From an uncultured Oscillospiraceae bacterium (GTDB lineage Bacteria; Bacillota; Clostridia; Oscillospirales; Acutalibacteraceae), in contig CAJUPK010000033.1 in assembly GCA_910588415.1 (NCBI GenBank), positions 1 to 18,509 on the forward strand: a stretch of DNA of 18,509 nucleotides, written 5' to 3'. How positions within the stretch are numbered: the stretch's first letter is position 1; each line of letters starts with the position of its first letter. Both the position numbers and the translations under genes were made by a program. Shown here piece after piece: positions 1 through 6,112 of the stretch. The notes beneath the pieces are model-generated. The model did not search any database. It worked only from the letters and a program-made list of their open reading frames with translations, and was not told the DNA's origin.

Positions 1-1
1 T

Positions 2-152
2 TGTTTGAAAATAGAGAAAGTGCCGGATTTTTGAATCAAAACGAGAGATTTCAAGGCGGAAACCGCAAGAAATACTTTCCGTATTTCGAGGATTTCCAAC
101 ACAGAAAGCTCTTGCTTTGAACAAAAAGACGGTATTTACGATTTTTCAAACA
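2..152. repeat. Possible MITE-like element with terminal inverted repeats
   Basis: A 10-base sequence at 2-11 (TGTTTGAAAA) is the exact reverse complement of 143-152 (TTTTCAAACA), enclosing about 130 non-coding bases. The right repeat runs on into TGCC and then CTAG at 157-160, a tetranucleotide used as target site by some IS5-type elements. The left end is cut by the window, so a matching CTAG cannot be seen, and base 1 does not continue the match. Inside are three small hairpins: GCGG/CCGC at 56-66, GAAATAC/GTATTTC at 69-87 and AAAGC/GCTTT near 104-117. A 39-codon open frame from base 1 to a TGA at 118-120 shows no recognisable protein. The layout suits a short non-autonomous transposable element or structured repeat, but a chance inverted repeat in AT-rich DNA remains possible. 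Confidence 0.35.
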
Positions 153-209
153 TGCCCTAGTCAGCAGATTCTCAAAGCCCATACATAAATGCGAAAAGGG
201 GTGGCGTAT

Positions 210-434
210 ATGGAGCCAAGACCCACAGGTGGGGCTGTTATCTCCATCACAGGCAACCGCTGTGCAGTGGTCGATGGTTGTGACGGCATAATGGATTATG
301 ACCAGGAAAAGGTAATCTTGCGTACAGGCAGACTGACTGTGCGTATAAATGGCAGAGATTTGCGGCTGGCCCGGCTGACAGAAAATTCGGCAGTGATCCA
401 CGGGATAATTTCGAGTGTAGAATATAGTTATTAA
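210..434 (+). CDS. yqfC: YabP/YqfC family sporulation protein (YqfC)
   Basis: A 74-residue protein resembling the YabP/YqfC family, small beta-rich proteins made in the mother cell during sporulation. The order I see matches the family: an early V-I-S-I-T-G-N strand, a D-Y-D-Q-E-K-V-I-L-R segment near residues 30-39, and a G-x-I-x-S-V-E-Y ending. B. subtilis YqfC is somewhat longer at the N terminus. I chose the ATG at 210 because AAAAGGGGTGG (194-204) sits at good distance before it; the in-frame ATG at 189 has no ribosome-binding site. The stop lies 13 nt before yqfD, and the yqfC-yqfD pair is a known conserved two-gene arrangement. Known regulation in Bacillus is by sigma-E. A CATACATA string at 180-187 resembles a sigma-E -10, but I see no convincing -35. 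Confidence 0.85.
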   Translation: MEPRPTGGAVISITGNRCAVVDGCDGIMDYDQEKVILRTGRLTVRINGRDLRLARLTENSAVIHGIISSVEYSY

Positions 435-447
435 GGAGAGACGGGCC

Positions 448-1647
448 ATGCTGGAACAGATATTCCGCCTGCTTTCAGGTTATGTAAAATTTCGAGTGAA
501 TGGAGACGGTCCGCGCTTTTTTACCATAGCCGCTAAGTTAGGATTTGGGCTATGGGATTTTCGCCGGGAGAATGGGCAGGCCGTTGCCTGCGTGAAGCCC
601 AGGACCTACAAAAAGTTACGGCAGGTCAGCCGCCGGTGCGGCATAAGTACCAGGGTCCTGCAAAAACGGGGCCTGCCATTTCAGTGGAAAAGATTGTGGA
701 AGCGCAAGGGCTTCGTATTGGGGACAGCGGCAGGAGCGGCGTTGTATGTATTCCTGTCCGGATTTATCTGGGGCGTTCAGGTTGTTGGTACAGAAAAGAT
801 AACGCGGCTGCAGGTGCTGCAGGCCGCGGAAGCGTATGGGGTATATCTGGGCGGGACACGGCGGGAGTTGTCCCCCAAGAATGCTGGATATGGTATTTTG
901 TCTCTGGTGCCGGAGCTAAGCTGGGCAAATGTAAACACAGACGGCTGCTTTGTAGAGGTGGCTGTGAAAGAAGGTGCGGCCGCGCCAGAGGTGGAGGACA
1001 GCAATGAGCTGTCCAATATTGTGGCTGTACGGGCTGGACAGGTGGTGGAGCTGGAGGCCCAGCAGGGCAGGCCGGAAGTAGCTTTGGGAGAAACGGTGAC
1101 AGAAGGGCAGCTGCTGATTGCCGGACTGTACCAAGAGATTCCAGACCCGTATGCGCCCCTGCCAGAAAAGCTGTTTCAGCGTTCAGGGCCGGCACGGGGC
1201 CGGGTGGTTGCGGAGACTTACCGGGAGTTTACGGTGCAGGTGGGCAGCCAGCAGACCGAACAGGTTGAAGCAGGCAAAAGTTCGGCCTTGTGGGCAGAGG
1301 TGTTTGGGGTGAGGATACCATTGGGGCTGTGGACGAAACAGGAGGGTCATACCCGAATATATCGGGAGACCAGCCAAGCCCGTGTGCTGGGCGTGGAACT
1401 TCCTCTCAGTTTGGAGCGGGAAGTAACTGTATATTTAGAGGAACAGCCGCGTGCGCTCACAGAGGAGGAACAGAGAGCCGCAGCATTGAGAAAACTGCGG
1501 GAGGCACAGCGGGCAGCTTTGCCAGAAGGGGGAACCGTAAAAGAAGAGACCTTAGAGTATGTTTTTACGGATGGCATGTGTATTCTTAGTGCAAAATGCC
1601 GGTGTTTAGAAGAAATTGGCAAACTTCAAAAAATCTCAGTTGAATAG
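448..1647 (+). CDS. yqfD: Sporulation protein YqfD
   Basis: A 399-residue protein matching the family's usual length (about 400). The family is a mother-cell sporulation membrane protein, sigma-E dependent in Bacillus; its biochemical role is unknown. Visible features: an N-terminal cytosolic region (residues 1-88) rich in basic residues, with the start M-L-E-Q-I-F-R-L-L-S-G-Y-V; one transmembrane segment at about 89-111; then a long extracytoplasmic region. The early part of that region (from about 113) resembles a POTRA/FtsQ-like strand-helix pattern (V-V-G-T-E-K-I-T), which is my reading and not established. AAGGAGAG at 433-440 gives a good ribosome-binding site for the ATG at 448. It is co-transcribed with yqfC by position. 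A sigma-A promoter lies directly downstream, so phoH need not depend on this pair. Confidence 0.93.
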   Translation: MLEQIFRLLSGYVKFRVNGDGPRFFTIAAKLGFGLWDFRRENGQAVACVKPRTYKKLRQVSRRCGISTRVLQKRGLPFQWKRLWKRKGFVLGTAAGAALYVFLSGFIWGVQVVGTEKITRLQVLQAAEAYGVYLGGTRRELSPKNAGYGILSLVPELSWANVNTDGCFVEVAVKEGAAAPEVEDSNELSNIVAVRAGQVVELEAQQGRPEVALGETVTEGQLLIAGLYQEIPDPYAPLPEKLFQRSGPARGRVVAETYREFTVQVGSQQTEQVEAGKSSALWAEVFGVRIPLGLWTKQEGHTRIYRETSQARVLGVELPLSLEREVTVYLEEQPRALTEEEQRAAALRKLREAQRAALPEGGTVKEETLEYVFTDGMCILSAKCRCLEEIGKLQKISVE

Positions 1648-1694
1648 CCCAAACAAATTCAAAAATTTTTGGCCAAATTTCATAGAGAAGGGAC

Positions 1695-1724
1695 TTGAAC
1701 ACATTGGTAGATCTGTGTTATAAT
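1695..1724 (+). promoter_or_regulatory. Sigma-A promoter for phoH operon
   Basis: TTGAAC (1695-1700), an 18-nt spacer and a perfect TATAAT (1719-1724) form a strong vegetative promoter, with transcription expected to start near 1731. An AT-rich palindromic stretch (CAAAAATTTTTG 1660-1671 and TTTGGCCAAA 1668-1677) lies just upstream. It may help RNA polymerase or may be a leftover of yqfD termination. The promoter is about 310 nt before the phoH start, leaving a long leader. Confidence 0.8.
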
Positions 1725-1730
1725 ATCAGC

Positions 1731-2034
1731 AAGAAAGGGGTTGCGGAGAGTTAGCAGAAGATCTGCTGCTTGCAGAAGCGGATATCTTGGAGTTTTTTCC
1801 AATCCATAAAGAATTGAAAGTGTGCGCGGCGTATACAGTACACTCCTATTGTATGTATTTGCCCACGGAGGAAATTTTATGTTTTCATATAAATTGCTTG
1901 CTGATCTGCCTGTTACGGCGTCAGCATAGGATTTTGCCGTTTGTACCCAGAAACATGTAGGTTTTTCCTGAAAATCCGTATATGGGAAAGTGGGACGGCG
2001 GTCGATAACAATCAGGACGCAGAAGGAGATAAAA
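1731..2034 (+). other. Long phoH 5' leader with alternative hairpins
   Basis: About 300 nt separate the promoter from the phoH start. Near the 5' end AGCAGA (1753-1758) can pair with TCTGCT (1762-1767). The same TCTGC (1762-1766) can instead pair with GCAGA (1772-1776), giving two mutually exclusive hairpins. Another hairpin, TTGGA/TCCAA (1787-1802), has a six-T run beginning in its loop, and ATACA/TGTAT (1833-1854) follows. A 16-codon ORF with a strong ribosome-binding site lies at 1879-1929. I recognise no riboswitch or T-box consensus here. The region could be a regulatory leader, or simply a long untranslated stretch with chance pairing. Confidence 0.4.
1879..1929 (+). CDS. Candidate 16-residue upstream ORF in phoH leader
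   Basis: ATG at 1879 follows GGAGG (1867-1871) at a 7-nt spacing, a stronger initiation site than that of several full genes in the window. The reading frame encodes MFSYKLLADLPVTASA and stops with TAG at 1927-1929, 105 nt before phoH. It contains no run of one amino acid, so classic amino-acid attenuation is unlikely. It could be a leader peptide, a tiny membrane-active peptide or a chance start. I support it only by its start signal and position. Confidence 0.35.
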   Translation: MFSYKLLADLPVTASA

Positions 2035-2994
2035 TTGGAACAACGAATCAATGTGGACAGATTAGAGCAGGCTGCTGAGCTGTTTGGCAGCTTTGATGGC
2101 AATATAAGGCTTATTGAGCAGGAATATGGCGTGTCGCTGGTGTTCCGAGACTCAGAACTGAAGATCACGGGGGAAGAGCCTGCTCAGGTAGACCGGGCTG
2201 CTCGGGCTGTGCGCAGCCTGATCACTCTCATTGGCGGCGGAGAGTCTCTAAGTGAGCAGAATGTGCGGTATTGCATCCGCATGGTGGGTGAAGACAGCGA
2301 GGAAAAAGTGGCCGCTTTAGCGGGGGACTGCATTTGCGTTACCAGCAAAGGCAAGCCTATCAAGCCAAAGACAGTGGGCCAGCGCACCTATTGTGACAAT
2401 ATTAAGGAGAACACGGTTACCATTGGCGTGGGGCCAGCAGGTACAGGAAAGACATACCTGGCAGTGGCAATGGCGGTTACAGCTTTTCGTGCCCAGCAGG
2501 TGAATCGGATCATTCTGACCCGTCCAGCCGTGGAGGCGGGAGAGAAATTGGGATTTCTTCCCGGAGACCTTCAGCAGAAGGTGGACCCCTATTTGCGGCC
2601 CCTGTATGACGCGCTGTTTGATATGCTGGGGGCTGAGACCTATCAGCGCTATGTGGAGCGGGGCAATATTGAAGTGGCCCCTTTGGCCTATATGCGCGGA
2701 CGCACACTGGATGACAGTTTTATTATTTTGGACGAAGCGCAGAATACAACAGGCGAGCAGATGAAGATGTTCCTTACCCGCTTGGGATTTAATTCTAAAA
2801 TGGTGATTACCGGGGATGTAACCCAGATTGACTTGCCAGATGGCAAACGCAGCGGCTTGAAAGAGGCGGTCCGGATATTGCGGGGGGTAGAGGATATCGC
2901 TATTTTCCGTTTTACTGAAAAAGATGTAGTGCGTCATAAGCTGGTGCAGGATATCATCCGGGCTTACGAGCGGGCTAACCGGTCGAAAGCTTAA
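2035..2994 (+). CDS. phoH: PhoH family ATPase
   Basis: A 319-residue P-loop ATPase of the PhoH (PhoH1/YbeZ) family, cytosolic and linked to RNA metabolism through its partner YbeY. Walker A is G-P-A-G-T-G-K-T at about residues 133-140 and Walker B is F-I-I-L-D-E-A-Q at 229-236. The stretch L-T-R-P-A-V-E-A-G-E-K-L-G-F-L-P-G-D between them is a family hallmark. I chose the TTG at 2035 because AGAAGGAGA (2021-2029) sits just before it and the resulting length equals that of B. subtilis PhoH. The in-frame GTG at 1990 lacks a ribosome-binding site and would add 15 unconserved residues. It is followed by ybeY after 128 nt, the classic pairing, and is expressed from the promoter at 1695 through a long leader. 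Confidence 0.96.
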   Translation: MEQRINVDRLEQAAELFGSFDGNIRLIEQEYGVSLVFRDSELKITGEEPAQVDRAARAVRSLITLIGGGESLSEQNVRYCIRMVGEDSEEKVAALAGDCICVTSKGKPIKPKTVGQRTYCDNIKENTVTIGVGPAGTGKTYLAVAMAVTAFRAQQVNRIILTRPAVEAGEKLGFLPGDLQQKVDPYLRPLYDALFDMLGAETYQRYVERGNIEVAPLAYMRGRTLDDSFIILDEAQNTTGEQMKMFLTRLGFNSKMVITGDVTQIDLPDGKRSGLKEAVRILRGVEDIAIFRFTEKDVVRHKLVQDIIRAYERANRSKA

Positions 2995-3122
2995 GCTGGC
3001 GCCGTGGAAGTGTTGCCAGTACTTTTGCAGAGGTTTTGCCATCCGTAGTTCTTTTGAAATACTGCTATGGGATGTGAATGCTGGAGGGAAGGATATACTT
3101 CCAGAAAGGAGAGGTTTTTTGT

Positions 3123-3623
3123 ATGGAGAAAATCAGAGTTATTATTTCAAACCGACAGAAACAGGTGAGGGTACCTACTGGGGTGCGCATGCTGATTCGC
3201 CGGTGCTGCCATGCAGTACTCCAACTGGAGGGTTTCCCAGACCCTGCGGAGATAAGCGTCAGTTTTGTGGACAATGATCAGATTCGCGAAATGAACCGGC
3301 AGTACCGGGACAAAGACGCTATTACAGACGTGCTTTCCTTTCCGATGGGAGAAAATGGGCATTATGATGTCAACCATGAAACCGGAGCTAAAATATTGGG
3401 GGATATTGTGGTGTCTGTGCCAAAGGCCATGGAACAGGCAAAGCTGTACGGACATTCGTTAGAACGGGAAATTGGGTATCTCACGGCTCATTCTATGCTG
3501 CACTTGCTGGGCTATGACCATGAAGAAGGCGGCCTGGCTCGGGTGCGTATGCGGGAAAAAGAGGAGCGGGTAATGCGGGAATTGGGCTTGCCCACCAGCA
3601 GCAGCTATGCCCCGGAAGAGTGA
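3123..3623 (+). CDS. ybeY: Endoribonuclease YbeY (16S rRNA maturation)
   Basis: A 166-residue metal-dependent single-strand endoribonuclease needed for 16S rRNA 3'-end maturation and ribosome quality control. The zinc site is visible as A-H-S-M-L-H-L-L-G-Y-D-H, giving His123, His127 and His133. The usual H-G-x-L-H has Ser in place of Gly here. The conserved D-K-D-A-I-T-D-V-L-S-F-P is at residues 62-73. I chose ATG 3123, with GGAGAGG (3108-3114) 8 nt upstream; an in-frame earlier start at 3078 has no such site and adds 15 unlikely residues. The last 17 nt overlap dgkA in another frame, suggesting translational coupling. A weak hairpin CTGGC/GCCAG (2996-3019) lies in the phoH-ybeY gap, but I see no clear terminator or promoter there. 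Confidence 0.95.
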   Translation: MEKIRVIISNRQKQVRVPTGVRMLIRRCCHAVLQLEGFPDPAEISVSFVDNDQIREMNRQYRDKDAITDVLSFPMGENGHYDVNHETGAKILGDIVVSVPKAMEQAKLYGHSLEREIGYLTAHSMLHLLGYDHEEGGLARVRMREKEERVMRELGLPTSSSYAPEE

Positions 3624-4083
3624 GAAGAGGCGCACGCTGCTTGACAGCTTTGCCGATGCTTTTCGGGGGATATGGTTTTGCTTAAAAGCAGAGAGGAATA
3701 TGCGCATACACGCTGTTGCCTGCGGGTATGTGCTGTTCTTTGCGTCCCAAATGGAGCTGCTCCGGGGAGAGTGGGCCTGCCTTCTACTGGCAATGGGAAT
3801 TGTAACGGCCGCGGAGGCCATGAACACCTCGGTGGAAAAGCTCTGCGACCGGGTGGAGCCCCGACAGGACAGGCAGATTGGCGCTGTTAAGGATATGGCG
3901 GCAGGAGCTGTGGCTCTCAGCGCGGCATTTGCTGGCCTGATAGGCGGCATGATTTTGCTGCGACCAGAACTTGGGCAGGTGCTGAAAGTGTTGGTAACTA
4001 CCCCGTGGAAGGTTGGGATATTTCTGCTCACGGTGTTAGCGGCTGGATGCATTGTTTTTGTGGTGCCGCAGAAGAGAGAATGA
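3607..4083 (+). CDS. dgkA: Diacylglycerol/undecaprenol kinase family membrane protein
   Basis: A 158-residue integral membrane kinase of the DgkA family. In Gram-positive bacteria these phosphorylate undecaprenol, recycling the lipid carrier used by MraY and MurG. The signature A-E-A-M-N-T-S-V-E-K is at residues 69-78 (Glu70, Asn73, Glu77 equivalent to the metal- and ATP-binding residues), and K-D-M-A-A-G-A-V lies at 95-102. An amphipathic basic N terminus precedes membrane segments at about 36-47, 53-70, 98-119 and a C-terminal one at about 134-153. ATG 3607 lies inside ybeY with no good ribosome-binding site, so translation probably depends on ribosomes finishing ybeY. The usual Firmicute order continues with cdd and era; here rimM follows instead. 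Confidence 0.93.
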   Translation: MPRKSEKRRTLLDSFADAFRGIWFCLKAERNMRIHAVACGYVLFFASQMELLRGEWACLLLAMGIVTAAEAMNTSVEKLCDRVEPRQDRQIGAVKDMAAGAVALSAAFAGLIGGMILLRPELGQVLKVLVTTPWKVGIFLLTVLAAGCIVFVVPQKRE

Positions 4084-4093
4084 AGGAGGACTC

Positions 4094-4618
4094 ATGGCAA
4101 AACAGTTTTTGGAGGCAGGAAAGATTGTGCGGACCCATGGCGTGCGGGGAGAACTATGTTTGGAATCCTGGGCAGATTCTCCGGATTTTTTGCGTCAAGT
4201 AAAAGAATTTTACTTTGACGCAGAAGGATTGCGGCCAGCGGGACTGCTTGGCTCACGGGTCCATAAGGACAGGCTGCTGATTCGATTAAAAGGTGTGGAC
4301 ACGATAGAGCAGGGGGACGCATTACGGGGAAAGGTGCTGTTTCTCAATCGGGAGGATGTAAAGCTGGAGGAGGGCAGGTTCTTTTTGCAGGACTTGCTGG
4401 GCCTGCAGGCGGTAGACGGATGCACGGGACAGGTATATGGCACCATTCAGGAAGTTATCAACACACCAGCGAATGACGTGTATCGCATTTCGAATGGGGA
4501 GAAGGAATACCTTTTCCCTGCAGTAGAGCATATGATAAAGCGGACCGACCTGGCAGCAGGGGTGATAGAACTGCTGCCCATTCCAGGTATCTTCAACGAC
4601 GAGGGGGAAGACGCCTGA
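4094..4618 (+). CDS. rimM: 16S rRNA processing protein RimM
   Basis: A 174-residue ribosome assembly factor that assists 30S head maturation by binding S19. The N-terminal motif G-K-I-V-R-T-H-G-V-R-G-E-L (residues 9-21) is diagnostic. The C-terminal PRC-barrel part contains V-Y-G-T-I-Q-E-V and the aromatic Y-L-F-P-A-V segment that aligns with the family's Y-Y-beta loop region. I chose ATG 4094 since AAGGAGG (4083-4089) lies just before it, although with short spacing of about 4 nt; the longer frame from 4052 would overlap the end of dgkA. It shares one base with trmD (TGATG). The usual partners rpsP upstream and rplS downstream are missing here. Confidence 0.95.
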   Translation: MAKQFLEAGKIVRTHGVRGELCLESWADSPDFLRQVKEFYFDAEGLRPAGLLGSRVHKDRLLIRLKGVDTIEQGDALRGKVLFLNREDVKLEEGRFFLQDLLGLQAVDGCTGQVYGTIQEVINTPANDVYRISNGEKEYLFPAVEHMIKRTDLAAGVIELLPIPGIFNDEGEDA

Positions 4619-5331
4619 TGCGCATGGATATTTTCACCCTGTTTCCGGAGATGTTTTCTGTGGTCTTGGGTACTAGTATTATAGGCCGGGCTCGCCGCAG
4701 GGGCTTTCTACAGGTTTGCTGCCATCAATTGCGGGATTTTTCGCCTGACAGGCGCGGCCGGGTGGATGATACCGTTTTTGGCGGCGGCAAGGGAATGCTG
4801 CTGGCGGCGGAGCCCTTTGCCCGAGGCTTGGATTCATTGAGCGAACATTTAGGATTTTTACCGCATATCATCTATATGTCACCCAGAGGCAAAGTGTTAG
4901 ACCAGCAGCGAGCGAAAGAGCTGGCGGAATTGCCGGCGGTTACCGTGCTATGCGGGCACTATGAAGGTATAGACCAGCGGGTGTTGGAGGAGTATGGGGC
5001 AGAAGAGCTGTCTATTGGCGATTACGTGCTGACAGGCGGCGAACTGCCGGCTATGGTTCTGTTGGATACGATGAGCCGTATGCTGCCAGGTGTGCTGGCA
5101 GACCAAAGCTGTTTTGAGGAGGAAAGTCATTTCTCCGGACTGCTGGAATATCCGCAATACACTCGGCCGGAGCGGTGGAGGGGGCGCGCTGTGCCCGAAG
5201 TCCTGCTTAGCGGGGATCATGGGAAGATTGCTGCTTGGAGAAAGAGAGAATCCCTGGCGGTAACGGAGCGAAACCGCCCGGATTTATTTATGAAATTTGT
5301 TGAAGCAGAAAGAAAAGCTGAAGATATATAG
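4618..5331 (+). CDS. trmD: tRNA (guanine37-N1)-methyltransferase TrmD
   Basis: A 237-residue SPOUT-class methyltransferase that uses S-adenosylmethionine to make m1G37 next to the anticodon, preventing +1 frameshifts. It has normal family length. Hallmarks in order: M-D-I-F-T-L-F-P-E-M-F (3-13), D-D-T-V-F-G-G-G-K-G-M (50-60), L-C-G-H-Y-E-G-I-D-Q-R-V (111-122), L-S-I-G-D-Y-V-L-T-G-G-E (131-142, the knotted SAM site), Y-P-Q-Y-T-R-P (178-184) and V-P-E-V-L-L-S-G-D-H (192-201). GAGGGGG at 4601-4607 supports ATG 4618; ATG 4624 is a possible alternative. A terminator-like hairpin follows 12 nt after the stop, so the phoH-to-trmD block seems to end here. Confidence 0.97.
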   Translation: MRMDIFTLFPEMFSVVLGTSIIGRARRRGFLQVCCHQLRDFSPDRRGRVDDTVFGGGKGMLLAAEPFARGLDSLSEHLGFLPHIIYMSPRGKVLDQQRAKELAELPAVTVLCGHYEGIDQRVLEEYGAEELSIGDYVLTGGELPAMVLLDTMSRMLPGVLADQSCFEEESHFSGLLEYPQYTRPERWRGRAVPEVLLSGDHGKIAAWRKRESLAVTERNRPDLFMKFVEAERKAEDI

Positions 5332-5343
5332 CGAGGGATTAAG

Positions 5344-5377
5344 TATAGCTACTGCATGTGGTAGTTATAATATTTTT
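5344..5377 (+). terminator. Likely intrinsic terminator after trmD
   Basis: TATAGCTAC (5344-5352) pairs along 9 bp, including one G-T wobble, with GTAGTTATA (5361-5369) around an 8-nt loop, followed by ATATTTTT (5370-5377). The stem is AT-rich, so efficiency may be modest. The roughly 100 bases after it, up to the promoter at 5487, show nothing I can identify. Confidence 0.65.
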
Positions 5378-5486
5378 CTGAGTACGACAGCACTAAAAAC
5401 TTTCCACTGTGATGGTCAAAGTGCATAAATAGAAGCTGAGATAAGTTTCTTGCTCTGGTTATTGAGACAAAAATCAAATACAGTTG

Positions 5487-5514
5487 TTGACGGCGGCGCT
5501 AAATATGGTATAAT
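5487..5514 (+). promoter_or_regulatory. Strong sigma-A promoter for ptsH
   Basis: TTGACG (5487-5492), a 16-nt spacer and a perfect TATAAT (5509-5514) make one of the best promoters in the window, fitting an abundant protein such as HPr. The start of transcription is expected near 5521, leaving about 260 nt before the gene. Confidence 0.85.
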
Positions 5515-5520
5515 TAGTGT

Positions 5521-5770
5521 AATTTCCAAGAGGTTCTTGAAGTCCTGAAGTTTGTTCTGAGGTGAATAGCCCCGGGGGTTTCCGGGCAGGAGCAAACTTA
5601 CAGCAGAAAGCCGGGACCGATTGGGGGAACGTCAAGGCAGGTGCGAGTTTTTGCCGGTGAACAGCAACGGGCCAGCGGGATTTCTGGAATAAAGCAGAGG
5701 GGTTGCTGCCTATTGTTAAAGCCTTTTATAGTTCTCTCGATGGGGTCCCACACACCGATTTCAAAATTCT
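5521..5770 (+). ncRNA. Unidentified structured leader RNA ahead of ptsH
   Basis: The leader is dense in complementary segments. CAAGA/TCTTG closes a small hairpin at 5527-5539. AAGTTTGTTCT (5548-5558) pairs with 5589-5599, enclosing a GC-rich hairpin CCCGG/CCGGG (5571-5586). CAGAAA plus CC (5604-5612) pairs with GG plus TTTCTG (5678-5686). CAGCAAC (5662-5668) pairs with GTTGCTG (5702-5708), enclosing CCAG/CTGG (5672-5687). The last two helices share TTTCTG and cross, so they are alternatives or a pseudoknot. GGGACC (5613-5618) can also pair with GGTCCC (5744-5749). I could not match it to 6S, SRP, tmRNA, RNase P, T-box or the common riboswitch consensuses I know. Function unknown; it could be a cis-regulatory leader of ptsH or a separate small RNA. 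Confidence 0.5.
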
Positions 5771-5782
5771 GTAGGAGAGTGA

Positions 5783-6052
5783 ATGTACATGTGCGCAAAG
5801 GAAGTATTGGTTCAGAATCAGGTCGGCCTTCATGCCCGTCCCGCAACCTTTTTCATCCAGAAGGCTAACGAGTTCAAGTCTTCTATTTGGGTGGAGAAAG
5901 AAGAGCGGAGAGTCAATGCGAAAAGTTTACTGGGTGTATTGAGTCTGGGTATTGTGGGTGGAGTCACTATTCGTATCATCGCAGACGGTTCTGACGAGCA
6001 GCAGGCTGTGGACGCGCTGGTAGCTTTGGTGAATTCCGGATTTGCTGAGTAA
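5783..6052 (+). CDS. ptsH: HPr family phosphocarrier protein
   Basis: HPr carries phosphate from Enzyme I to sugar-specific EIIA proteins in the cytosol. Both regulatory sites are present: the active histidine in V-G-L-H-A-R-P-A and the serine in N-A-K-S-L-L-G-V-L-S-L-G that HPr kinase phosphorylates for carbon catabolite control. The first ATG (5783) is 5 nt from AGGAG (5773-5777) and gives 89 residues. The ATG at 5789 is farther from the site (11 nt) but would number the two sites exactly His15 and Ser46, so either start is possible. Having His15 separates it from Crh-like paralogues that lack it. No Enzyme I or HprK gene is in the window. It is a monocistronic unit by its own promoter and strong terminator, with a long leader that suggests regulation. 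Confidence 0.95.
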   Translation: MYMCAKEVLVQNQVGLHARPATFFIQKANEFKSSIWVEKEERRVNAKSLLGVLSLGIVGGVTIRIIADGSDEQQAVDALVALVNSGFAE

Positions 6053-6070
6053 GAGGACGTTTCATGAACA

Positions 6071-6096
6071 GCACCGCTGCATGGCGGTGCTTTTTT
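6071..6096 (+). terminator. Strong intrinsic terminator between ptsH and uvrC
   Basis: GCACCGC (6071-6077) pairs perfectly with GCGGTGC (6084-6090) around a 6-nt loop, followed at once by six T (6091-6096). It is a textbook Rho-independent terminator. The putative uvrC ribosome-binding site starts only about 4 nt after the T run. Confidence 0.92.
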
Positions 6097-6112
6097 CTTG
6101 GGGGTGACAGCG

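Noticed and set aside
1..120. C-terminal end of an upstream gene in frame 1
   Set aside because: The frame is open to TGA 118-120, but the 39 codons show no recognisable family and the DNA is full of inverted repeats.
158..187. Sigma-E promoter for yqfC at CATACATA (180-187)
   Set aside because: The -10 match is good and the biology fits, but there is no -35-like sequence at 13-15 nt, and the start point would fall almost on the ribosome-binding site.
1731..2034. T-box or known riboswitch in the phoH leader
   Set aside because: No GGGUGGNACC-type T-box or other consensus core is visible, and no aminoacyl or metabolite gene follows.
2996..3027. Terminator after phoH
   Set aside because: Only a 5-bp CTGGC/GCCAG stem with a 14-nt loop and four T after a gap; too weak to call.
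2317..3042. 241-codon minus-strand ORF opposite phoH
   Set aside because: It lies wholly antisense to a well-supported gene, has no recognisable domain and no ribosome-binding context; it is a mirror effect of phoH codon use.
5521..5710. 6S RNA in the ptsH leader
   Set aside because: The 5' AAGTCCTG-like start and the length drew attention, but I find no downstream partner for a closing stem and no large single-stranded bubble framed by a terminal stem.
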